Of a stretch of 64,000 nt of DNA, positions 44,436 through 53,823 are shown in pieces. Position 1 is the stretch's first letter. Every line of letters begins with the position of its first letter. Position numbers and translations under genes: made by a program. Source of the DNA: Paracoccaceae bacterium (lineage in GTDB: Bacteria > Pseudomonadota > Alphaproteobacteria > Rhizobiales > Stappiaceae); assembly GCA_013373445.1 (NCBI GenBank), contig JABXHV010000084.1:1-64000 (forward strand), given 5' to 3'. The notes below the pieces were generated by a model. It was not told the origin of the DNA and did not search any database. It saw nothing but the letters and a program-made list of their open reading frames with translations.

Positions 44436-45380
44436 TTAGCGTTGTCCGCGGAAGTAGGGCACCAGGAGCGCGCGCGGATAATCGGCCTTCCGGGCAACCA
44501 AGACAAGTGCTGCGATCGAAAGGATATACGGCAGCATCAGGAAGATCTGGCCTGGGATAATTGTTCCGATTTCTGTTTGTAGCCGAACCTGGAAAGCATC
44601 AAAGGCACCAAAGAGCAGGGCGCCGATAAGAGCTTTTCCGGGCTTCCAGGAGGCGAAGACTGTCAGTGCGATGCAGATCCATCCGCGGCCATTGACCATG
44701 CCGAAGAAGAAGGCGTCAAAGGCCGACATTGTCAGGAAGGCGCCACCAAGGGCCATCAGTGAGGATCCGACCACGACGGCGCCGATCCGCAGGCCGTAGA
44801 CAGACAATCCCTGGGATTCGACGGCTGATGGATTGTCACCAACTGCTCTGATCGCAAGTCCAAGAGGGGTGCGATAGAGTACGAAGGCCGTAACAGCTAC
44901 GATCACGAGGGCAAGAATGGTCATCGGCGTTTGCTGGAACAGGATTGGGCCAACTATCGGTAGATCTGACAAGCCGGGGACGTCAATTGCCTTGAAGGCT
45001 TCGATGCGTGGCGGAGACGAAACGTCGGGCAATGCTGTTCGATAGGTGAAGTAACTCAGAGCGGTCGCAAAGAGTGTCACTCCGATCCCCGATACGTGCT
45101 GCGATAAACCAAGTGGCACGGTTAGGATTGCGTGGATCAGACCGAAGAAGGCTCCGGCCAGCGCAGCAACCAGTACACCGCCCCATAAACCTGCACCGAG
45201 CCAGACAGCCATCCAGCCCGCCATTGCGCCAGCAGTGAAGATGCCTTCGATGCCGAGGTTCAGAACACCTGCGCGTTCGCAGACTAAGGCGCCAATAACG
45301 CCGAAGATGAGCGGCGTTGAGATCCGCAGTGCCGCATTCCAGAAATTGATCGATAGCAGGATGTCAAAGATGTCACTCAT
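44436..45380 (-). CDS. BMP-family ABC transporter permease (second subunit)
   Basis: A 314-residue permease of the branched-chain/ribose type (YufQ-like) with about eight to nine membrane helices. The segment CERAGVLNLGIEGIFTAGAMAGW is the family's hallmark, followed by GAFFGLIHAILTVPLGLSQHVSGIG. Such permeases import purine or pyrimidine nucleosides and related compounds together with a BmpA-like binding protein. It overlaps the first permease gene by 4 bp. Confidence 0.92.
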   Translation of the reverse strand: MSDIFDILLSINFWNAALRISTPLIFGVIGALVCERAGVLNLGIEGIFTAGAMAGWMAVWLGAGLWGGVLVAALAGAFFGLIHAILTVPLGLSQHVSGIGVTLFATALSYFTYRTALPDVSSPPRIEAFKAIDVPGLSDLPIVGPILFQQTPMTILALVIVAVTAFVLYRTPLGLAIRAVGDNPSAVESQGLSVYGLRIGAVVVGSSLMALGGAFLTMSAFDAFFFGMVNGRGWICIALTVFASWKPGKALIGALLFGAFDAFQVRLQTEIGTIIPGQIFLMLPYILSIAALVLVARKADYPRALLVPYFRGQR

Positions 45381-46459
45381 TTTCCTGCTCCTTCAACTGA
45401 CTTCCGGCCGATAAAGCGGACCTTGAAGCGTAAGAAAATACCGGAGATCAAAACGCAGATCAAAGACATGGCGACGATGAGGTCGGCAAGATAGTTGGAG
45501 ACCCCGGTTGCGCGCGACATTGAATCTGCGCCAACAAAAATGCTGGCGATGAACAAGGCTGCGAAGATTACTCCGATTGGTGACAGACCGGCGAGCATCG
45601 CAACGACAATTCCTGAATAGCCGAATCCAGGAGAGAGATCGGCAGTCAGATAGCCTTTGAGGCCTGCGACCTCGCCAACACCTGCCAGACCAGCAAGTGC
45701 GCCGGATAGCAGGCCTACCTTTATAAATGTTCCTGTCACCGGAACTCCCGCATGTCTGGCCGCATTGGCATTCTCACCAACCGCTCTGATCTCAAATCCC
45801 CAAACGGTGCGCTTCAGCAAGATGTAGATGCCTAGTGCGGAAATAAGCGCGATGATAAGGCCGGCGTGAATGCGCATCCGTGGCAGAAGCTTCGGTAATG
45901 CTGCTGCATCAAGCATAGGTTCCGATTGAGGCCAGCCCATGCCCATCGGGTCCTTCATTGGGCCTTCCAGCATCATCTGTACGAAGAGGATGATGATGAA
46001 GTTCAGCAGCAACGTTGTTACGACTTCATCAACGCCGAGGCGTGTCTTCAGAAGCGTTGGTCCCAACATCACAAGGCCACCTGCGAGAGCGCCGCTAAAG
46101 ACAACGATCGGAAGAAGCACATAGGTTGGGGCATCAATCCAGCCAGAGCCGACTGCGACGGCGGCAAGCGCACCCGCATAGAGCTGGCCTTCAGCACCGA
46201 TATTCCAAAGTTTTGCCCGAAAGGCGAGAGCTGCTGCGAGGCCAGTCAGTATCAACGGCGTGGCACGAGTCAGCATTTCGGTAAATGTGAACAGAGACCC
46301 GAAGGCGCCGGTCGCCATGAGCCAATAGGCCTCGAAAACAGATAGGCCTGCTGCTGCGATTGGAATGGAGGCCAGGATCAAAGCCGTGACTGCTGCGATT
46401 GTCGGAATGAGGATAAGGCGCTTTAGAGATGCGGGTTCTCTTGGCTCAAAACGGATCAT
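45377..46459 (-). CDS. BMP-family ABC transporter permease (first subunit)
   Basis: A 360-residue permease (YufP-like) with about nine to ten membrane helices. It contains AFRAKLWNIGAEGQLYAGALAAV, the family hallmark, and GSGWIDAPTYVLLPIVVFSGALAGG. It overlaps the ATPase gene by 4 bp and the second permease gene by 4 bp, indicating tight translational coupling. Confidence 0.92.
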   Translation of the reverse strand: MIRFEPREPASLKRLILIPTIAAVTALILASIPIAAAGLSVFEAYWLMATGAFGSLFTFTEMLTRATPLILTGLAAALAFRAKLWNIGAEGQLYAGALAAVAVGSGWIDAPTYVLLPIVVFSGALAGGLVMLGPTLLKTRLGVDEVVTTLLLNFIIILFVQMMLEGPMKDPMGMGWPQSEPMLDAAALPKLLPRMRIHAGLIIALISALGIYILLKRTVWGFEIRAVGENANAARHAGVPVTGTFIKVGLLSGALAGLAGVGEVAGLKGYLTADLSPGFGYSGIVVAMLAGLSPIGVIFAALFIASIFVGADSMSRATGVSNYLADLIVAMSLICVLISGIFLRFKVRFIGRKSVEGAGK

Positions 46460-48003
46460 GCGGCCTGCTCCTTGGATTGTCCGGCCATTCGGAGACCCAG
46501 CGTTCCGCGATCAACGCTCTCGGTTTTTTCGGGTTCGGAAAGGACGCCGCGATGGATAACCGCAATCCTGTCAGACAAACGCATCAACTCGTCCAAATCT
46601 TCTGAAATCAAAATGACCCCGGCGCCTCGCGCTCGCGCTTCAAGCAGTCGGCGATGGACGTCAGCAGTTGCGCCAACATCCAATCCTCTTGAGGGCTGGG
46701 CCGCCAGTACAACGACTGGACTGGCGTCGAGTGTACGGGCGAGAACGATTTTTTGAATGTTGCCGCCCGAGAGCAGGCGGGCGGGTGCTTTGTCCCCCTG
46801 ACAACGGATGTCGTAGGAGGTGATGGCTTCTCGTGCACGCTCGGCAATTGCGCCGAACTTCAAGAAACCGAAGCGATGGTTTTCCGGCTTGCGAATTGTT
46901 TCAATGGCAAGGTTTTCAGCAACGGTCATGGGACCGACGATACCGTCCTTGTGTCTGTCTTCCGGAATGCGAGCGATGCCAGCATCAATCATCTGGCGTG
47001 CCGATGCGGTTGTCAGGGGAGCACCATTCAGGACAATTGATCCTGACTGAGGCGTGGCTAGGCCGGAAATCAGTTTTGCCAGTGTGCCCTGTCCGTTTCC
47101 GGAAACACCGGCAATTCCGAGAATTTCGCCCGATAGAAGTTCAAGATCGATGTTTGTAATCGCGTCACGGCCCTGTCCGGTGCTGACGTTTTGCAGGACA
47201 AAGAGCGGCGCGCCGGCTTCCTTGGAGTCGCGGTTTGATTCTGGGACAGTCTTGCCAACCATCAATTCGGCGAGTTGGCGCTTGTTGCAGCCCTCAGTCG
47301 GTTGATCGGATACTTTGCGGCCACCGCGCAATACTGCGATGCGGTGAGATGCGGACAGAACTTCATCCAGCTTGTGGGAGATAAAGATGATGCCAAGGCC
47401 TTCGGAGGCCAGCTTTTGCAGCGTCGAAAAGAGACTTTCAGATTCCTGGGGAGTGAGGACAGCGGTTGGCTCATCAAGAACTAGCACGCGCGCATCACGG
47501 TAAAGGGCCTTGAGAATTTCAACACGCTGCTTTTCGCCGACTGAGAGGTCCGAGATACGGGCATTCAAGTCGACGCTCAGGCCTGAGCGTTCCATAAGGC
47601 TTTCAAGTTTCTGACGTGCCTTGGCGCGAGAAGATTTGAAAGACGTGAGCGCTTCTGTTCCCAGAAGGATATTCTCCAGGGCTGAGAGGTTTTCGGCCAG
47701 TGTGAAATGCTGATGCACCATGCCGATACCGGCCTCAAGGGCGGCGTTCGGGCTTCCTGGTTCCAACTGTTGAAGGGAGCCATCTGTGCCCGGAACTTCA
47801 ACAGTTCCTTCATCGGCAACATAGTGTCCGAAGAGAATGTTCATCAGAGTGGTTTTTCCGGCGCCGTTTTCCCCGAGTAGAGCGAGGATCTCACCTTGTC
47901 TCAGATCAAGCGATACGTCGCCGTTTGCGGTCAATGCGCCAAAGCGTTTTGTGATCTTGTCCAGCTTGAGAACGAGTGGAGCATCATTGGGGTTGGCGTT
48001 CAT
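46456..48003 (-). CDS. BMP-family ABC transporter ATP-binding protein (two ABC domains)
   Basis: A 515-residue ATPase (YufO-like) with two tandem ABC modules. The first (about 10-240) has LLGENGAGKTTLMNILFG, LSVGEKQRVEILKAL and VLVLDEPTAVLTP. The second (about 265-500) has a degenerate Walker A, IAGVSGNGQGTLAKLI, and a signature LLSGGNIQKIVLARTL, as in other sugar/nucleoside importers. The start MNANPNDAP at 48003 has GGGAG upstream; the frame to 48024 adds seven residues. Confidence 0.93.
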   Translation of the reverse strand: MNANPNDAPLVLKLDKITKRFGALTANGDVSLDLRQGEILALLGENGAGKTTLMNILFGHYVADEGTVEVPGTDGSLQQLEPGSPNAALEAGIGMVHQHFTLAENLSALENILLGTEALTSFKSSRAKARQKLESLMERSGLSVDLNARISDLSVGEKQRVEILKALYRDARVLVLDEPTAVLTPQESESLFSTLQKLASEGLGIIFISHKLDEVLSASHRIAVLRGGRKVSDQPTEGCNKRQLAELMVGKTVPESNRDSKEAGAPLFVLQNVSTGQGRDAITNIDLELLSGEILGIAGVSGNGQGTLAKLISGLATPQSGSIVLNGAPLTTASARQMIDAGIARIPEDRHKDGIVGPMTVAENLAIETIRKPENHRFGFLKFGAIAERAREAITSYDIRCQGDKAPARLLSGGNIQKIVLARTLDASPVVVLAAQPSRGLDVGATADVHRRLLEARARGAGVILISEDLDELMRLSDRIAVIHRGVLSEPEKTESVDRGTLGLRMAGQSKEQAA

Positions 48004-48047
48004 GGGGTGTCTCCCAAAGAGCACTGCTGCGTGCCGGACCAGGATTC

Positions 48048-48086
48048 AAAAAAGAGCCGGCGACTGAATACAATTCATGCCGCCGG
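48048..48086 (-). terminator. Intercistronic terminator-like hairpin after the BMP-binding protein gene
   Basis: An outer stem CCGGCG (48057-48062) with CGCCGG (48081-48086) and an inner stem GAAT/ATTC (48066-48069, 48073-48076). On the minus strand six T follow (48053-48048). It lies between the binding-protein stop and the ATPase start, so it should allow only partial readthrough. Confidence 0.72.
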
Positions 48087-48098
48087 TCCTTGTTTGTT

Positions 48099-49109
48099 TT
48101 ACATCGTTGACTTTGGTTCGCTGTCGTTGATGTTCACGCGGAACAATCCGTCGAGAATTTCGGCTTCAGTTTCTTTTGCAGCAGCAACTGCTTCTGCGCC
48201 TGCGAGTGCTTCGTCAGCAACAAAGCTGCCGCCGCCGTATGACATGAAACTGTATGGACCGTAGTCAGACGCCTCGAAGCTGTCGGACAGCACTGCATCG
48301 ATCGCTTTATCGATGCTCGGCTCCATGTGCCACAGGGCAGACGCCAGGATTGTACCAGGGTAATCAGCAGACGTGTCGATCACGTTGCCGATAGCCAGAA
48401 TACCTTTTTCCTTTGCTGCGTCAGACACACCGAAGCGCTCGGCGTAGAGAATGTCCGCGCCCTTGTCGATCATTGCAAACGCGGATTCCTTGGCCTTTGG
48501 CGGGTCGTACCAAGAGTTGATGAAGGTCACGAGGAACTTAACATCCGGATTAACGGCCAAAGCACCTTCCATGAAGGCGTTCATGAGACGGTTCACTTCC
48601 GGGATGGCGTAGCCGCCAACCATGCCGATGATGTTTGACTCCGTCTTCGCACCAGCGATCATACCGGTGAGGTAAGATGGCTCATGGATGAAATTGTCGA
48701 AGACTGCAAAGTTCGGCTTGGAAGGTCCAAAGGAGGAGCCCATCAGAAATGCGGTGTCCGGATATTCAGCTGCGACCTTGCGCGCTGCACGTTCAACGGC
48801 AAATGCTTCTCCGACAACCAGGTCCATGCCTTGTTCGGCATATTCTCGCATGACGCGTTCGTAGTCGGTGTTCGCGACGTTTTCGGAGAAAGTGTAAGTT
48901 ACATCTCCGCGTTCCTTGGCGGCTGTCAGAGCCTTGTGGATGCGGCTGACCCACTGCTGTTCGACCGGAACAGTGTAGATGGCGGCGACTTTGATCGGCT
49001 TTTCTGCTGCGAGGGCAGCAGGGATTCCAGTGGCCATTGTGGCGGCGATAGTCAGGCCGGCGGCGAGCAATGCGCGGCGCGGCCAGGAGAATGGTTTAGA
49101 AACTGCCAT
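48099..49109 (-). CDS. BMP-family substrate-binding protein (nucleoside/base importer)
   Basis: A 336-residue periplasmic protein with an N-terminal signal (RRALLAAGLTIAATMATGIPAALA). The mature part has the BMP/PurR-like fold: IKVAAIYTVPVEQQWVSRIHKAL, DLVVGEAFAVERAARKVAAEYPDTAFLMGSS, GMVGGYAIPEVNRLMNAFMEGA and GADILYAERFGVSDAAKEKG. It heads the importer operon, which ends with the CodA-like deaminase, so the ligand is probably a nucleobase or nucleoside. Its promoter must lie in 49110-49295. Confidence 0.92.
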   Translation of the reverse strand: MAVSKPFSWPRRALLAAGLTIAATMATGIPAALAAEKPIKVAAIYTVPVEQQWVSRIHKALTAAKERGDVTYTFSENVANTDYERVMREYAEQGMDLVVGEAFAVERAARKVAAEYPDTAFLMGSSFGPSKPNFAVFDNFIHEPSYLTGMIAGAKTESNIIGMVGGYAIPEVNRLMNAFMEGALAVNPDVKFLVTFINSWYDPPKAKESAFAMIDKGADILYAERFGVSDAAKEKGILAIGNVIDTSADYPGTILASALWHMEPSIDKAIDAVLSDSFEASDYGPYSFMSYGGGSFVADEALAGAEAVAAAKETEAEILDGLFRVNINDSEPKSTM

Positions 49110-49205
49110 GGTTCCCCTCAGGCGTTGTTACGTTGACCCAGCAAGTTGATCATAAAGCCAGCAGAGCCACAACAATTGCATTCATCTCAAAGTGATATTT
49201 TTGAT

Positions 49206-49233
49206 CATTTGGACAAATTTTTAAGCCCAAATG
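49206..49233. promoter_or_regulatory. Inverted repeat upstream of the BMP importer operon
   Basis: CATTTGG (49206-49212) and CCAAATG (49227-49233) pair perfectly with a 14-bp spacer, about 100 bp upstream of the binding-protein start and downstream of uxuA. It could be a regulator site or a weak hairpin. Confidence 0.35.
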
Positions 49234-49295
49234 TTGAGCAACTGCCTTTATGCGCTTCTACATCCACAGGAATGGTTGTGCTAGTCAGAGTTGGG

Positions 49296-50474
49296 CTAAG
49301 CCATATTGTGTTTCAAACCGTCGATAAGTCCGCGGATTTCCGCAAGTCCTTTCATCCGCCCAACAAGCGGATAGCCAGGATGTGTCTGCTTGCTTTCGTC
49401 ATCCAGAAGTTCATGCCCGTGGTCCGGGCGAAAAACCATTTGGTGGTCATCGCGTCCTGAGGTTTGACGACGCTTTTCTTCTTTCAAGAGGACCGACACG
49501 AGAGCAGGCATGTCTGTGTCGCCGTCAAGATGAGCTGCTTCCTCAAATGATCCATTGGGTTCTTTGGTAACATTTCTCAAATGGATGAAATGGATCTTGT
49601 CGGCAAATCTTTGAGCAATGGATGGTAGGTCATTGGATGGATTTGCCCCCAATGATCCGGCGCAAAATGTCAAACCATTCGCAGGGCTCTTGTGGGCGTT
49701 CAATACCCAGTCGATATCGTCGGCATTTGAGACAATTCTCGGTAGACCGAAGATGTCGCGTGGGGGATCGTCCGGATGGACTCCAAAGCGAAGACCCAGC
49801 TCTTCGGCAGCTGGAATGACTTCATCCAGGAACCGCTTGTAGTTGTCTCTGATTTCTGATCGTCCAATGCCTTCATAGCCCGCCAGCGCCTGTTTTAGAT
49901 TGGCGGCATCATAGCGGTCATAGGCTCCCGGCAATCCGCACATGACAGCGTGAATAAGCGCGTCGCGCTCCGCAGTCGTTGACGCGTCGAACCAGCGCTT
50001 TGCGTCCCTCAGTGTTTCCGGGGTGAAGTCGGCTTCAGCTCCTTCACGTTCGATCATATAGACGTCGAGCGCAGCGATTTTTTCTATTGAAAAACGCAGG
50101 CAAGTGCCGCCGCGTTTGACCGGGGATCTCAGGTCAGTCCTTGTCCAATCGACCAGGGGCATGAAATTATAGCAAATGACCTTGATGCCTTCTGCGGCCA
50201 GGTTCGCCATCGATTGACGATAATTTGCAAACAAACCGGAGAGATCGCCGTCGCCACGTTTGATGCGCTCGTGGATGGGCAAGCTTTCAACAACGTTCCA
50301 GTTGAAGCCTGCATTCCGGATTCTCGCGTTTACAGACTGGATGGCATCGGTTTGCCATATGTCTCCGTAAGGTACTCCATGCAGTGCCGTTACGATTTCA
50401 GTTGCGCCGGTTTGCGCGATTTCCGGCAGTGAGATCTTGTCAAACTCACCATACCATCTCCAACCTTCTCTCAT
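49296..50474 (-). CDS. uxuA: D-mannonate dehydratase UxuA
   Basis: A 392-residue TIM-barrel enzyme that dehydrates D-mannonate to 2-keto-3-deoxygluconate. Typical segments are MREGWRWYGEFDKISLPEIAQTGATEIVTALH, CYNFMPLVDWTRTDL, FGVHPDDPP (metal-binding His), FCAGSLGANPSND and HLRNV. It is the last gene of the long minus-strand uronate operon, 10 bp after uxuB. It ends the glucuronate branch before KdgK. Confidence 0.95.
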   Translation of the reverse strand: MREGWRWYGEFDKISLPEIAQTGATEIVTALHGVPYGDIWQTDAIQSVNARIRNAGFNWNVVESLPIHERIKRGDGDLSGLFANYRQSMANLAAEGIKVICYNFMPLVDWTRTDLRSPVKRGGTCLRFSIEKIAALDVYMIEREGAEADFTPETLRDAKRWFDASTTAERDALIHAVMCGLPGAYDRYDAANLKQALAGYEGIGRSEIRDNYKRFLDEVIPAAEELGLRFGVHPDDPPRDIFGLPRIVSNADDIDWVLNAHKSPANGLTFCAGSLGANPSNDLPSIAQRFADKIHFIHLRNVTKEPNGSFEEAAHLDGDTDMPALVSVLLKEEKRRQTSGRDDHQMVFRPDHGHELLDDESKQTHPGYPLVGRMKGLAEIRGLIDGLKHNMA

Positions 50475-50484
50475 GAAGATGTCC

Positions 50485-51945
50485 TCACCCGGTAATTTCT
50501 TTGAGTGTTTCCCTGACGCCCTTGTTGACCAACTTGTCGTAAGCTTTGGTCACGGGAGACTGGAGTTTGTCGGCGAGTGCTGGATCGAAGACCTGGCTGA
50601 CCTGCAATAAAGCGGTGACCTTTTCGGCTGCCGTTGATGCTGCACGCGCAATCGCCCTCAATTGATCGGCAAGTGGGTCTTTTACGTCGATTGGCTTGCC
50701 TTGCATATCGGTCCCGCCGACGTAAAGCATCCATGCTGCTATGGCCGTTGTCAGGCCTGGCACGTCGATGGCCTTGGCGAAGTCGTCGGCTACCGTTCCC
50801 AGGATTCGCTGAGGCAGCTTTTGGCTGCCGTCCATGGCGATCTGCCACGTCCGATGTTGAATGGCGGGGTTTGCGTAGCGTTTAAACAATGCGTCAGCAT
50901 AGGCATTGATATCGACGCCGTCGGGAGCTTTGAAGGATGGAATGATTTCCCTGGACCAAAGCTGCTTCACAAACTTTTCGAAGACATCATCTGCAACTGT
51001 TTGGGAGATTGTCTCGTGTCCCGCCAGGTATCCAAGATAGGCAAGCGATGAGTGCGTGCCGTTGAGCATGCGCAGCTTCATGTGCTCGTACGCGGTCACG
51101 TTGTCAACGAGCTCAACACCGACAGCGCCCAAGTCAGGCCTTGCGTTCGAACCGTATGCTTCCACGAAGTCGTCTTCTACCACCCATTGGCGGAATGGTT
51201 CGTGGAGCACTGGAGCTGCGTCGAGAACACCGGTTTTGGTGGCTAGAGCCTCGACATCTTCGGCTTTGGTTGCCGGCACAATGCGATCCACCATCGTGGC
51301 TGGAAATTTACCCTCGGCCTTAATCCAACGCGCGAGGTCCGGATCGATGGCTTCAGCAAGTTCCAGTACGATGCCATTTACGATCCTTCCGTTGTCAGGA
51401 AGGTTGTCACAGGTGAGCACGGTGAAAGGTGGCAAGCCATTTACCTTGCGCCGTTGGAGTGCGCGGACAAGATATCCCGGTGCTGAGACCGGAAGTTCGT
51501 TGTTCAGGTCCGCAACGATATCCGGGTGCTGTCTGTTGAGACGTCCGGTTGCTGGGTCATAGCAGTAGCCTTTTTCGGTAACCGTCAGAGTGACGATCCG
51601 AATGTTTTCTTCTGCCATCGCGGTAAGAACCGCCTCAGGTTCCTGCCGAGCGACCAGAACATCTTGCACAATTTCGATCTGACGAAGGGTCTCTCCGTCA
51701 GGACCGAGTTCTTGAGCGGTATAGACGAACTCCTGAGGGGCAAGCTTGTCGTGCATGCCGCTGCTTTGCAGACTGACGCCGATTATACCCCATTCACCAC
51801 CAGACTTCTCGACGGCTTCCTGAATGTAGACTGCACCATGGGCACGGAAAAAGGCGCCAAGCCCGAGATGCACAATCCCTGCTTTTTCGGTAATCGGGCT
51901 CTTGCGCGCAAGGCGCGGGTAATCAGCGGGCAAGCCAGCCTCCAT
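50485..51945 (-). CDS. uxuB: D-fructuronate reductase / mannitol dehydrogenase family (UxuB)
   Basis: A 486-residue long-chain polyol dehydrogenase that should reduce D-fructuronate to D-mannonate with NADH. It contains HLGLGAFFRAHGAVYIQEA at the N-terminus (Rossmann start), TLTVTEKGYCYDPATGRL, TCDNLPDNG and the catalytic-helix region KLRMLNGTHSSLAYLGYLAG. Family members also act on mannitol or tagaturonate; context between uxuA and uxaC favours fructuronate. The ATG lies inside the end of kduD (23-bp overlap). Confidence 0.9.
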   Translation of the reverse strand: MEAGLPADYPRLARKSPITEKAGIVHLGLGAFFRAHGAVYIQEAVEKSGGEWGIIGVSLQSSGMHDKLAPQEFVYTAQELGPDGETLRQIEIVQDVLVARQEPEAVLTAMAEENIRIVTLTVTEKGYCYDPATGRLNRQHPDIVADLNNELPVSAPGYLVRALQRRKVNGLPPFTVLTCDNLPDNGRIVNGIVLELAEAIDPDLARWIKAEGKFPATMVDRIVPATKAEDVEALATKTGVLDAAPVLHEPFRQWVVEDDFVEAYGSNARPDLGAVGVELVDNVTAYEHMKLRMLNGTHSSLAYLGYLAGHETISQTVADDVFEKFVKQLWSREIIPSFKAPDGVDINAYADALFKRYANPAIQHRTWQIAMDGSQKLPQRILGTVADDFAKAIDVPGLTTAIAAWMLYVGGTDMQGKPIDVKDPLADQLRAIARAASTAAEKVTALLQVSQVFDPALADKLQSPVTKAYDKLVNKGVRETLKEITG

Positions 51946-52651
51946 CTACGTTTAGGACAGCACCATGAATGTAATTTGCTGCGTGGGATGACAGAAAGAC
52001 TGCAGTCTCGCCGATATCAGAGGCTTCGCCCCAGCGACCTGCAGGAATACGTTCCAGAATAGCCTGATTGCGCACCGGGTCGTTGCGCAAGTCTATCGTG
52101 TTATTGGTAGCAATGTAGCCTGGTGCGATCGCGTTGACGTTGATGTTCTTCGCAGCCCATTCGTTTGCGAGCAACTTGGTAATTCCGGCGACGCCGTGTT
52201 TGGCCGCCGTGTAGGCGGGAACGCGAATGCCGCCTTGAAACGACAACAACGAAGCGATGTTGACGATTTTGCCTTCGCCGCCACGGGATAGAACAGCTTT
52301 GCCGAACGCCTGACAGGTGAAGAAGACAGCCTTCATATTGACGTCAATGACATCGTCCCAGTCAGCCTCTGTGAAATCAACAGCTTCGGCTCTGCGAATG
52401 ATGCCTGCATTGTTGATGAGAATATCGATCTTTTCGTCTTCAAACATGCCGGTAGCGGCCATCGGGTCCGCGAAGTCGAGTTGCAATTCTCGGCCGTTTT
52501 TCAGTTGAGAAAGTGTTTCAGAACAGGAACGTCGTGCGGCGCAGATAACCTGTGCGCCTGCATTACCCAAGGCAATGGCGATTGCTTGTCCAATGCCTGT
52601 ATTGGCACCGGTAACCAGTGCGGTTTTGCCTTCTAATGAGAACGGGTTCAT
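51923..52651 (-). CDS. kduD: 2-dehydro-3-deoxy-D-gluconate 5-dehydrogenase KduD
   Basis: A 242-residue short-chain dehydrogenase. The cofactor motif is TGANTGIGQAIAIALGNAG, NNAGIIRRAEAVDFTEADWDDVID follows, and the catalytic set is Ser in IASLLSFQGG, Tyr in YTAAKHGV and Lys. The RRAE after NNAGI is typical of KduD, which reduces 2,5-diketo-3-deoxygluconate to 2-keto-3-deoxygluconate. It overlaps kduI by 4 bp and uxuB by 23 bp. Confidence 0.92.
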   Translation of the reverse strand: MNPFSLEGKTALVTGANTGIGQAIAIALGNAGAQVICAARRSCSETLSQLKNGRELQLDFADPMAATGMFEDEKIDILINNAGIIRRAEAVDFTEADWDDVIDVNMKAVFFTCQAFGKAVLSRGGEGKIVNIASLLSFQGGIRVPAYTAAKHGVAGITKLLANEWAAKNINVNAIAPGYIATNNTIDLRNDPVRNQAILERIPAGRWGEASDIGETAVFLSSHAANYIHGAVLNVDGGWLAR

Positions 52652-53472
52652 CGGAGATCCTCCATTGCCACCATGTCCATGTCGGTAAAGTCAACGTTGT
52701 CACCGGCCATGGCCCAACAGAAGGTATAGGCGCCCGTACCCGCTCCACAGTGGATGGACCAGGGCGGTGAAACGACCGCATCTTCGTTTTTCATGATGAG
52801 ATGGCGTGTTTCGTCCGGTTTGCCCATGAAATGGAAGACACGTTGCTCTGGCCCAAGTTCAAAATAGAGATAGGCTTCCATGCGGCGGTCATGAAGGTGT
52901 GCCGGCATGGTGTTCCAGACTGAGCCCGGGGCGAACTGTGTGTAGCCCATGAGGAGCTGGCAGCTTGGGCACACTTCCGGATGCAGGAACTGCATGATCA
53001 CGCGTTCGTTGGATGTCGCGGCAGAACCCAGTTCTACCCGCCGCGCATCCTCGATGCGGATCAGTCTTGTCGGATAGGTCTGGTGGGCAGGGGCCGAGAG
53101 CACGTAAAAACGTGCGGCTCCGGAAAATGTGACCGGGCCAGCGCCCATGCCGATGTAGAGGACCTCGCCGTTCTGCAGTTCGTATGTTTCGCCAGCAACC
53201 TTGACGGTTCCCGTTTCACCAATGTTCAAGATACCCATTTCGCGGCGGTCCAGAACCGAGGGTGTTCCAGCTTCGGCAACCTTGTCGAGGACCAATTCTC
53301 CCTTGCCGGGAACTGCACCGCCGAGGATCAGACGGTCATAGTGGGTGTAAACCAGATTGATCTGGCCTTCGACGAAGAGGCCATCGGCGTGAAAATGATT
53401 GCGCAAACCATCGGTGTCCAGGTGTTTAGCTGTTTCTGGGTCGATCGCGTAGCGTGTTTCAACGTTTAACAT
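52648..53472 (-). CDS. kduI: 4-deoxy-L-threo-5-hexosulose-uronate ketol-isomerase KduI
   Basis: A 274-residue cupin-like Zn isomerase. Its sequence starts MLNVETRYAIDPETAKHLDTDGLR and includes DRLILGGAVPG, RREMGILNIGETG, the metal histidine region MPAHLHDRRMEAYLYFEL, and SPPWSIHCGAGTGAYTFCWAM. It converts 5-keto-4-deoxyuronate from unsaturated uronates into 2,5-diketo-3-deoxygluconate for KduD. It lies between kdgF and kduD in the operon. Confidence 0.95.
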   Translation of the reverse strand: MLNVETRYAIDPETAKHLDTDGLRNHFHADGLFVEGQINLVYTHYDRLILGGAVPGKGELVLDKVAEAGTPSVLDRREMGILNIGETGTVKVAGETYELQNGEVLYIGMGAGPVTFSGAARFYVLSAPAHQTYPTRLIRIEDARRVELGSAATSNERVIMQFLHPEVCPSCQLLMGYTQFAPGSVWNTMPAHLHDRRMEAYLYFELGPEQRVFHFMGKPDETRHLIMKNEDAVVSPPWSIHCGAGTGAYTFCWAMAGDNVDFTDMDMVAMEDLR

Positions 53473-53495
53473 GTGTCTGTCCTGACAAGACTGAA

Positions 53496-53813
53496 TTAGA
53501 GGAAATCATCGCGGCGGGGCGTGAAAGTGTCGATCAAGGTGCCGGGTTCCAGGCATACGCACCCATGCACGGCATTTGAGGGAATGACGAAACTGTCGCC
53601 TGGCCCGACCTCGAAAGTGTCATCTGCAAGGGAAAAGCGAAAACGTCCGCTCTCCACATATGTCGACTGGATATGAGCGTGATTGTGGAGCTTTCCTTCA
53701 GCTCCTTCTTCCTTGAAGCGAAATGCAACAACCATAAGGTTCTTGTGATCCGATAGCACTTGCCGAGTAACACCCGGGTCGGCCAGTACTTCAGGAAATT
53801 TGTTTAGCACCAT
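53496..53813 (-). CDS. kdgF: Cupin protein KdgF (unsaturated uronate linearisation)
   Basis: A 105-residue single cupin domain with metal-ligand histidines in KLHNHAHIQSTYVESG and a late His in IPSNAVHGCVCLEPG. KdgF proteins catalyse ring-opening of 4,5-unsaturated monouronates to 5-keto-4-deoxyuronate. The position directly before kduI and kduD strongly supports this. It follows the TRAP large permease gene by 10 bp. Confidence 0.88.
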   Translation of the reverse strand: MVLNKFPEVLADPGVTRQVLSDHKNLMVVAFRFKEEGAEGKLHNHAHIQSTYVESGRFRFSLADDTFEVGPGDSFVIPSNAVHGCVCLEPGTLIDTFTPRRDDFL

Positions 53814-53823
53814 GTCTGTGGCC

